Origin: Anaerolineae bacterium
GTDB lineage: Bacteria > Chloroflexota > Anaerolineae > 4572-78 > J111
Direction of reading: 5' to 3'
DNA length: 64,000 nt
Assembly: GCA_023382535.1 (NCBI GenBank)
Contig: JAHDWA010000007.1
Coordinates: 124,001-188,000, forward strand
In this document: positions 32,370 to 38,605 of the stretch, piece by piece
How the letters are laid out: each line of letters starts with the position of its first letter
Numbering within the stretch: position 1 is the first letter of the stretch
Program-made: the position numbers and the translations under genes
The notes under the pieces: model-generated
Seen by the model: the letters and a program-made list of their open reading frames with translations, nothing else
Database searches by the model: none
What the model was told of the DNA's origin: nothing

Positions 32370-33344
32370 TTACTTGATTCGGGCCAGTTTTGCCAGGGAC
32401 GCCAACAAGCTCTTCCGCTGGCGGTTGTCTTCGCCGCCGACGAAGACACACGTATTCGCCTCGTCTTTCATGCGGCTAAAGAGCCAGCCGTACTCCGTAT
32501 CGTCCCGGTTGGGGTTGAAGTTCATGGCCATGACGATGCCGGTCTCCCGTTCGAGATCGCCGCCCATAGGCAGAGCGGTGTTGTAGCGCCGGTTGAGCAG
32601 CCTGAAGACCTGCTCGCGGGTCCAGTTGCGCAGGTCGGCGAAGTTGATCTCATCAATCAGGAGCACCGGGAATTGGCTCAGGTACTGGTAAAACGCCTCG
32701 GAGTCCTCGGCGACCGAGGCCCGCATCCGGCTGGTCAGGTCGGGCAGGGTGTAGTAAGCAGCCAGAATATTGCGCTCGATGAGGGCGTTGTAAATTCCCG
32801 CCAGGAGATGGGTCTTCCCCCGCCCGTAATGCCCCCAAAAGGTAAGCATACCGGTTGGTTTTTCGACAAAGGCTTTGGCCAGGGCCAGCGGTTCGCGGTT
32901 GCCGTCCTCGACAACGAAATTAGCCAGAGTTGCGCTGGCCAACCAGCCTTCCAGCCGGTTCGTCATCCGCCGCCGCACGGCCATAACTTTTTCGTAGCAG
33001 TCCGGGCAGGGAATGGCCTTGCCGGACAGGTAATGCCCCTTGGGGACATCGTAACGAACGTAGCCAGGTGTGCCTGGCTCGGCCCGGCAGGTCGGGCACT
33101 TAAGGTTCGTCGAAGACGAATCCGAGTTGGACGAGTTCGGCTCGGCCGGCCTCGCGGCTGAGTTCGCCTCGATCAATTCGGTCAAGGATGGCCCGGGCGG
33201 CGGCGTCACGAGCCACTGCATCTGTTCCAGCAGAATCGCCGCGTGGTGCGCTGCCCGCTCCGCTCCCGGCTTTATCCCGTCGCGCCTTCGTTTTTCGTCC
33301 AGAGCCGCCTGGGCCTTCTGTAGTTCCTCGTTGGTTGTGGTCAT
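32370..33344 (-). CDS. DnaC/IstB-type helicase loader ATPase
   Basis: 324 residues. Four cysteines in two pairs (CPTC 83-86, CPDC 113-116) form an N-terminal zinc site. Walker A GHYGRGKTH (171-179), Walker B VLLIDE (227-232). An N-terminal helical arm (residues 1-60) may bind helicase. ATG after GGAAGGAG. Its 5' 245 bases overlap the preceding gene in another frame. Confidence 0.8.
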   Translation of the reverse strand: MTTTNEELQKAQAALDEKRRRDGIKPGAERAAHHAAILLEQMQWLVTPPPGPSLTELIEANSAARPAEPNSSNSDSSSTNLKCPTCRAEPGTPGYVRYDVPKGHYLSGKAIPCPDCYEKVMAVRRRMTNRLEGWLASATLANFVVEDGNREPLALAKAFVEKPTGMLTFWGHYGRGKTHLLAGIYNALIERNILAAYYTLPDLTSRMRASVAEDSEAFYQYLSQFPVLLIDEINFADLRNWTREQVFRLLNRRYNTALPMGGDLERETGIVMAMNFNPNRDDTEYGWLFSRMKDEANTCVFVGGEDNRQRKSLLASLAKLARIK

Positions 33345-34173
33345 CTGTGTCTCCTTCCAGGATTGCAATAATGTAATTCCAGTTCTTGGGCCTGCCGTTG
33401 GCCCGGCCCGGGGACAGCCCCGTTTCTATCGCCTCAAGAACTTTTTGTGGCGTATGTTTTTGGCAGCGTTGAATTAGCTCGGTGTGGTAGGGTTCGACCG
33501 AGGGATCAAAAAAGTGCTGCTTAACGAGCTGACCGATTTGATCCAGGATTTCAGAAGGTTTGTTAGGCGGTAATTGTAATGTTTTTTCATTTTTTCTTCT
33601 TTGGTTCTTCTTTCTTTCATCTGGTGTGCCACCTTCTTCATATTGTGAAGCCTTCATATTGTGAAGGCTCTTTGGGCTTAATCTTTCGCGCAATTCAAGT
33701 TTCTGGAAGGCGTCGGCATCAAAATTACGAAAGATGCCGGCCTCTTCAAGGATGGTTTTGATTTGCATTTTTAGTTCAACCCGGTCTTCAATACTTTCAA
33801 AGACCGTGCGGTATTTTATGTTATCTAACCACACATCAGGTACCGTGAGATGCCAGACGGGTTGAGGGTAGCCAGGGTCTCGGTAGCACCCGCCGGTCAG
33901 CAACCCCACCGCCAGGAGGTAGGCTCGGCTATCCGAGACCTTACCATCACTCATCATGGCTAACTTGGCTAGGTCGGGAGTGGCCAGGATGCACTTTCCA
34001 TGTTCTCCGGCAATCATCTTGACGACAGACCATAAGGTGAAATCGTGGGGGCTACGACATAGCGCCAGTACCAGGTGAGGCATCAGAGCAAAATATTTAC
34101 GTTCGTTACTTTCATCGGCAAGGTTGTTGTGTTCGTCCGTCACGTTTTTTACATCCCTTAGTAGTTGGGCCAT
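33100..34173 (-). CDS. probable replication initiator protein
   Basis: 357 residues. N-terminal half (FALMPHLVLALCRSPHDFTLWSVVKMIAGEHGKCILATPDLAKLAMMSDGKVSDSRAYL) is a winged-helix pattern as in phage O/DnaD-like initiators; the central KKNQRRKNEKTL and C-terminal basic Gly-rich stretch could bind DNA. The C-terminal helix AILDRIDRGELSREAGRAEL is well formed. Starts one base after the HNH stop, without a clear ribosome site, so translation is probably coupled. Overlap with the loader gene is unusually long. Confidence 0.6.
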   Translation of the reverse strand: MAQLLRDVKNVTDEHNNLADESNERKYFALMPHLVLALCRSPHDFTLWSVVKMIAGEHGKCILATPDLAKLAMMSDGKVSDSRAYLLAVGLLTGGCYRDPGYPQPVWHLTVPDVWLDNIKYRTVFESIEDRVELKMQIKTILEEAGIFRNFDADAFQKLELRERLSPKSLHNMKASQYEEGGTPDERKKNQRRKNEKTLQLPPNKPSEILDQIGQLVKQHFFDPSVEPYHTELIQRCQKHTPQKVLEAIETGLSPGRANGRPKNWNYIIAILEGDTDDHNQRGTTEGPGGSGRKTKARRDKAGSGAGSAPRGDSAGTDAVARDAAARAILDRIDRGELSREAGRAELVQLGFVFDEP

Positions 34174-34174
34174 A

Positions 34175-34591
34175 TCAATAATTGGTGGGATAATCGCTGA
34201 TGAACTGTTTCCTAAAATCTCGGTACCCTTCCAAGGACTCACCCCAGGCAACGAAGGCTCGCCATACCGCATCTTCGATTTCTAGAGTTCGTTGTTCGTT
34301 TAAGACTTGTTGCCACCCATCCTCTTTTATCTGGCCTGATAGTTCGTCATGTTTTTGACTATTGTGCCGTTTACACAACAGTTGAAGATTGAACAGGTCA
34401 TCACTCCCACCCTTGGCAACAGGTATGATGTGGTCTACGGTCAGTTTTCGAGTAGCTCCACATATCTGGCAAACGTAACCATCACGAAGAACAAGAGCGG
34501 TAAATAATCTGTTGTAAACTTTGCGAAATTGTCTGCGTCTGCGTTCCAGAAAGGCTTCTCGTTCGAGATTTCTTGGCCGTGCCCAACTCAT
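34175..34591 (-). CDS. HNH endonuclease
   Basis: 138 residues. CQICGATRKLTVDHIIPVAKGG and LQLLCKRHNSQK form a full HNH zinc-finger motif. Basic N-terminus. ATG after AAAGGAAA. Could be a free-standing homing-type nuclease or part of packaging or recombination; the position next to the initiator does not decide. Confidence 0.78.
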   Translation of the reverse strand: MSWARPRNLEREAFLERRRRQFRKVYNRLFTALVLRDGYVCQICGATRKLTVDHIIPVAKGGSDDLFNLQLLCKRHNSQKHDELSGQIKEDGWQQVLNEQRTLEIEDAVWRAFVAWGESLEGYRDFRKQFISDYPTNY

Positions 34592-34621
34592 GGTTTATTT
34601 TCCTTTAAGGCAAATCGGCTT

Positions 34622-34891
34622 TTACAGCGCCTGCCCCAGGCGCTCCAAAAGATCGCCATCCAAAAACAGATGGGCTATAAACGATGTCTTGAAAACGATA
34701 TAAAAGCCGGCCGTGCAGCCGGCCGCAAGCAAAAAGCAAAATAGGCCGACCAGGATAAATACCAACCCCTGGTAAAAGGGCTGGTATTTATCGAAATACC
34801 GAGTCAAAACGAGAAGTGCGGCCAGCAGCAGAAGCAGGTAGACCACGAGGAACAGAATATAGTTACTGAGCACGGCGTCCCAGATGTTCAC
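34622..34891 (-). CDS. membrane protein with two spans
   Basis: 89 residues from GTG after AGGAG. The in-frame upstream GTG lies at the predicted transcription start, so it was rejected. Spans: ILFLVVYLLLLLAALLVL (about 11-29) and LVFILVGLFCFLLAAGCTAGFYIV (about 43-66). Own promoter at 34917-34945. Holin-like or superinfection membrane protein possible. Confidence 0.6.
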   Translation of the reverse strand: MNIWDAVLSNYILFLVVYLLLLLAALLVLTRYFDKYQPFYQGLVFILVGLFCFLLAAGCTAGFYIVFKTSFIAHLFLDGDLLERLGQAL

Positions 34892-34916
34892 TTTTGGCCT
34901 CACTCCTTTCAGAACC

Positions 34917-34945
34917 ACTTTACGTCATTTCGAGAATGATGTCAA
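34917..34945 (-). promoter_or_regulatory. sigma70-type promoter
   Basis: Minus-strand TTGACA (34945-34940), 17-base spacer, TAAAGT (34922-34917). The transcript begins just upstream of the membrane-protein gene and would read through HNH, initiator and loader genes. No TAGATATATATCTA site is present. Confidence 0.72.
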
Positions 34946-34974
34946 CAGAACACAAAAAAATGCTTTTAGACAGT

Positions 34975-35445
34975 TTACAGGGCAAAAAACTCGGCCACTT
35001 CTAGGGGTGGTGTCCACTCCCATACCCCCAACGCACCCCGCACCGGGATTGGCTCAGGCAGCCGCCGGGGTCCGCTCAGATGAAAGGCAAACCGGCCTGG
35101 GGTAAAATCGCCAAAAGTCCGCTCTGGCTCAGGCGGAATGTTGCCACGGTGGATGCGCTCGATTCCATCCAACTGGCAGGTTCCAAGTATGCAGCCAAGA
35201 GAAAAATTGTGCTCGTAAAGCCAACCGGTGCGACGCATGAAAAAGCCGCCTGCGGTCAAGACCGAGGCAAACGGTTCGACCATGCAAAGGTCTTTGGCCC
35301 AATTGGGAAAAGATTTGGATGCCTGGATACCGATTTGCCCGCGGTAATTTGTTTGCCAGGAGCGGGTTTCATTTTTTTTGGCTCCCAGCAGGACCAGGGT
35401 CGCCCACGGTTCGGTCAGGGTGATGACTTTGATGGTGAGTTTCAT
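34975..35445 (-). CDS. ASCH-domain protein
   Basis: 156 residues. VITLTEPWATLVLLGAKKNETRSWQTNYRGQIGIQASKSFP is the ASCH fold start (WA..I..G.K..E.R.W), later GCILGTCQLDGIERI and FTPGRFAFHLSGPRRL. ASCH domains bind modified nucleotides or RNA and are common in phages. ATG after AAGGAG. Overlaps the gene upstream by 77 bases in another frame. Confidence 0.75.
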   Translation of the reverse strand: MKLTIKVITLTEPWATLVLLGAKKNETRSWQTNYRGQIGIQASKSFPNWAKDLCMVEPFASVLTAGGFFMRRTGWLYEHNFSLGCILGTCQLDGIERIHRGNIPPEPERTFGDFTPGRFAFHLSGPRRLPEPIPVRGALGVWEWTPPLEVAEFFAL

Positions 35446-35929
35446 TCTTTTTTTCTCCTTGATAATAGATGGTCAACCTTTTTAATTTGCTCCAGGCAGC
35501 GCACTCGCCGATCATGAGGCCGTTCGCGACGGCATACTGCCTGACCGCTTCGACCTCTTTAGTGATTTGAGCCAACCGTTTGGTTAAAGCTTGATTTACA
35601 TCCTGGAGGTCGCAAAGGGCTGTGATCGCCTCAACCTCGATTTGGGTCGCCGGTCGCCGCCCGGTCTGTTGTTCCTGGCGTCCGTCCGCCTCAGCCTGCT
35701 CGAAGCACGGCCGGCAGATGGGCATATAAGCGTAATCCTCGACGACCTCGGGATTCACAATTTTTCCCTCGAAAATTGGCAAAGAGAGCTTGGGGTCGCC
35801 TTCACGCTCGAAGCAGAGATTGCATGGATTGAGTAGGGTCTGTGCCTGGATTTCCAGGGCGTCGCCGTGCTTTTCCAAAAAGAGCCGCTTGAACTCCGAG
35901 TTAATTGGGTCCTGTCCGTAAGGTGTCAT
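35369..35929 (-). CDS. hypothetical zinc-binding protein
   Basis: 186 residues. CNLCF near residue 36 and CRPCF near 72 give a four-cysteine zinc site, followed by a long coiled-coil-like helix (LTKRLAQITKEVEAVRQYAVANG). ATG directly behind AAAGGAGGAAG. Rightmost gene of the minus-strand block, so it marks the element end as far as visible. Confidence 0.55.
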   Translation of the reverse strand: MTPYGQDPINSEFKRLFLEKHGDALEIQAQTLLNPCNLCFEREGDPKLSLPIFEGKIVNPEVVEDYAYMPICRPCFEQAEADGRQEQQTGRRPATQIEVEAITALCDLQDVNQALTKRLAQITKEVEAVRQYAVANGLMIGECAAWSKLKRLTIYYQGEKKNETHHQSHHPDRTVGDPGPAGSQKK

Positions 35930-35964
35930 TTACTTCCTCCTTTTGCAGTATCGCAAATAAAACA

Positions 35965-35997
35965 GCCCACACGTGGCCATTTTGGCCACGTGTGGGC
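35965..35997 (-). terminator. perfect 15-bp stem-loop
   Basis: GCCCACACGTGGCCA, three-base loop, TGGCCACGTGTGGGC. On the minus strand TGTTTTATTTG follows, so it would end transcription of the reductase/synthase operon before the element genes; on the plus strand a weaker AATCTTT follows. It sits at the boundary between element and chromosome. Confidence 0.7.
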
Positions 35998-36098
35998 AAT
36001 CTTTAACTAAACTTCAATTTCCAGCCGGGCGGTTAGAGGGAGCCTCAGAACGTCTGGTGACTGCTGTACGATAGATGGAAAAGTACGTTTTGAACAGA

Positions 36099-36189
36099 GG
36101 TCAGTAGCCAGAAGTCAGTAGGCAGTAGTCAGTAATCAGTAGTCAGAGGAGAATACCGTGTCTACCGTCTACTGTTTACTGTTCACTGC
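36099..36189. repeat. degenerate CAGTAGTCAGTA micro-repeat tract
   Basis: About eight overlapping copies of (A)GTCAGTAG-like units followed by TGTCTACCGTCTACTGTTTACTGTTCACTG. Noncoding, in the 270-base interval between the element and the reductase gene. A related tract lies at 42112-42152. Confidence 0.6.
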
Positions 36190-36199
36190 TTAGCCTGTC

Positions 36200-37411
36200 T
36201 TACCCTACCAGCAGCTTGAGTATAAACCCCGGCGCTAAAATGGCGCTGGGCGGCTTGACTTCGACGATGACGCTGAACAGCGTTTGGGCAAAGTCGTGGT
36301 CGTGCCGGGCGCGGCGCACTGCCCGGTTCATCAGGCCGGGGACGGCGAGTAATTGGCGCAAGATAGCGGCGATCAAGTGATGGCGGCCAATCTGCTGCTG
36401 CAAAGCCCTGGCGTAGTTGCCGAGATACTCTTTAGAAAAGTTACCGCTGGCCAGGGCGGCGACAGCCTGCCGGGCCGCCAGCTCGCCGCTGATGATGGCT
36501 GTGCCAATGCCTTCACCATTCAAGGGATTGACCAGCCCCGCAGCCTCGCCCGCAACCAGGATATTATCAGCCACAGTCGCCACAGTTTTCATCTGCGAGC
36601 GCAGGGGATGGCCGCGCAGGGGGCCGACCATTTGGGCCTGGCCCAGCCGCAGCTTGGCGTAGGGATTATTTTTAATAAACCGGCGCAGATTTTCCTTCAA
36701 ATCGTAGTCACGTTGGCGCGACCGGCTCACCTGCGTCCCGAGGCCGACGTTGGCCGCACCGTTTCTCATGGGGAAAATCCAGGCATATCCGGGCATGACG
36801 TGCCGATCGTAATGAATTTCCAGCAGCGACTCCGGGCCGGCCACATCCTCAAAATAGGCTCGAATGGCCACCAAATCGGGCTGCCCCTTGACCAGCCCCA
36901 GGGTGCGGGTGAAGCTGGCGTGGGCCCCGTCGGCAGTAATGAGCAGCTTGCTATGTAATTGCAGGTGAGACCGGCCATTTTTCCCCTCTCCGGAGAGCTG
37001 AAGCTGGTCGGCGGCCAGGCGGGTCATACCCGTCAGTTTAACCTCTTCCCTCAGCGTGGTCCCGGCTTTGACCGCCTGCCTCAGAATGGCCTCATCCAGT
37101 TGCAGCCGGGGAATGACCCGGCCATAGCACCGCTCGCGGTCATCCGGCAAAATGTGGACGGCTTCGCCGTTGGGGCCGGAGAAAAGCAGTTCGCCGGGGG
37201 CGTTAAAGCTGTTTTGAGCCAGCCACTCGCCTAAATTCATCTGTTCCAGCCGGGTCAGGCTGGCCGCCACCACCCCATCCCCACAGACTTTATCCCTGGG
37301 AAAGGTTTGCTTATCTACCAGGCAGACCTTAACCCCGGCCTGGGCCAAAAAATAAGCGGCGGTCGCACCAGCCGGGCCGCCGCCAACGACAATAACATCA
37401 TACCTTTCCAT
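36200..37411 (-). CDS. geranylgeranyl reductase family FAD-dependent oxidoreductase
   Basis: 403 residues. YDVIVVGGGPAGATAAYFLA (4-23) binds FAD; FPRDKVCGDGV (38-48) is the family signature; NILVAGEAAGLVNPLNGEGIGTAI completes the FAD site. Family members saturate isoprenoid chains or form archaeal-type or pigment lipids. Only four bases downstream of the squalene/phytoene synthase gene, so the two are co-transcribed and likely act on the same C30/C40 isoprenoid. Confidence 0.85.
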   Translation of the reverse strand: MERYDVIVVGGGPAGATAAYFLAQAGVKVCLVDKQTFPRDKVCGDGVVAASLTRLEQMNLGEWLAQNSFNAPGELLFSGPNGEAVHILPDDRERCYGRVIPRLQLDEAILRQAVKAGTTLREEVKLTGMTRLAADQLQLSGEGKNGRSHLQLHSKLLITADGAHASFTRTLGLVKGQPDLVAIRAYFEDVAGPESLLEIHYDRHVMPGYAWIFPMRNGAANVGLGTQVSRSRQRDYDLKENLRRFIKNNPYAKLRLGQAQMVGPLRGHPLRSQMKTVATVADNILVAGEAAGLVNPLNGEGIGTAIISGELAARQAVAALASGNFSKEYLGNYARALQQQIGRHHLIAAILRQLLAVPGLMNRAVRRARHDHDFAQTLFSVIVEVKPPSAILAPGFILKLLVG

Positions 37412-37414
37412 GGC

Positions 37415-38425
37415 TTAAACCAAGGTGGCTAAAGAGCTTTTGACGGACATAAACCGCTTGGGTGGTCTTGCCAGGAATTTGTAGTAACGGACTAACCAAT
37501 GATTTGACCAGCCAAAAAAGGTGGTGTGGCGCATGATCATGTTGACCTGATCCCGGCCCATTTTGGCTTCGGCCAGCAGGACGTTGGCATTGTTACGGCT
37601 GAAGGCCAGGGTTCTGACTGCAAAAAAGAGGGGCCACATGCAGGCCAGGCGGATACGATGCTGGTGGCGGGGAAAGGCGGTAATGTAACTCATGCCATGC
37701 CAGAGATGGCGCTCGGCTTTGTCGGCCAGCATATCAACGACTTGCATGGCTTTATCCAGATTTTCGGGCGCGAACAGGCTGTCCCGGGTCAGGCCAACAT
37801 CTTCATAGAAGGTCCGCGGCACAAAGACCCAGCCGCGCTCGTAATCTTTGCGCATCCCCCGGATCACGTTGACCGTTTGCAGGGCCAGGCCGTATTCCCG
37901 CGAGAGGGGCATGAGCTGCTCTTTGCGGGCGCGGATAATGGGCGAATACCAGGCAAAGATGTCGGTCAGCAGATAGCCGACCCGCCCGGCAACCTGGTGC
38001 ATGTAGTCGTCCATCTCTTCTTCATTATCCACGTAAGGGCCGTGTTCCTGCCAGCGGGCCATCCCCAGCGAGGTGCGGTTGACCCGCTCGATGATAGCCT
38101 GTTGAATCTCAGAGGGTAGTTGGTGCAGTTGTTCGATGACCACTTGCGCATTTTGGGCCACAAAATGTTCAGGATCGCTGCTGTCAAGATGGGTCAGATG
38201 ATGAGTCAGTTTTTCGACCGGGGCCGCTTCGCTCAAAACTTGCGCCCATAGGCGCAGCAACTCGGCTTTACGGTCAGCCTCCATAATCTCGTTGTCTTCC
38301 AGGCAATCGGAAACACGTAAAAGCAGGTAGGAAACCGTGATGGAGTCGCGCAAAATTTGGGGGAGTTGTTCAATTGATAAGGCAAAGGTACGGCTAACCT
38401 TGCGCAGCATCTCGTATTGTTGCAT
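37415..38425 (-). CDS. squalene/phytoene synthase family protein
   Basis: 336 residues. Asp-rich motif I RVSDCLEDN (37-45), YMHQVAGRVG (141-150) and QTVNVIRGMRKDYERGWVFVP (183-203), which is NxxRGxxxD in place of the usual NxxRDxxED. Head-to-head prenyl condensation of FPP or GGPP. The changed motif II does not decide between squalene and phytoene products. Confidence 0.85.
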   Translation of the reverse strand: MQQYEMLRKVSRTFALSIEQLPQILRDSITVSYLLLRVSDCLEDNEIMEADRKAELLRLWAQVLSEAAPVEKLTHHLTHLDSSDPEHFVAQNAQVVIEQLHQLPSEIQQAIIERVNRTSLGMARWQEHGPYVDNEEEMDDYMHQVAGRVGYLLTDIFAWYSPIIRARKEQLMPLSREYGLALQTVNVIRGMRKDYERGWVFVPRTFYEDVGLTRDSLFAPENLDKAMQVVDMLADKAERHLWHGMSYITAFPRHQHRIRLACMWPLFFAVRTLAFSRNNANVLLAEAKMGRDQVNMIMRHTTFFGWSNHWLVRYYKFLARPPKRFMSVKSSLATLV

Positions 38426-38519
38426 GAGGTTTATTCCTCTCGGTTATAAAATCGCTGGGATAGTTACTGCGAATATACCATATTATAAACCAGCGCGTCA
38501 ATAGGGAATTTGAGGCAGA

Positions 38520-38605
38520 AGATGGTGGATATAGAAGATGGTAGATAGAAGATAGTAGATAGTAGATAAAGATCTATCCTCTATCTTCTATCCTCTATCC
38601 TCATC
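38520..38605. repeat. GATAGAAGATAG inverted micro-repeat tract
   Basis: Several GTAGATAGAAGATAGTAG units followed by CTATCTTCTATCCTCTATCC. A 12-base arm GATAGAAGATAG pairs perfectly with CTATCTTCTATC at 38581-38592, so the transcript can fold. It lies just after the oxidase stop codon and may act as terminator. Confidence 0.6.

Noticed and set aside
35930..36199. tRNA or att site at the element boundary
   Set aside because: No cloverleaf or long direct duplication could be found by eye.
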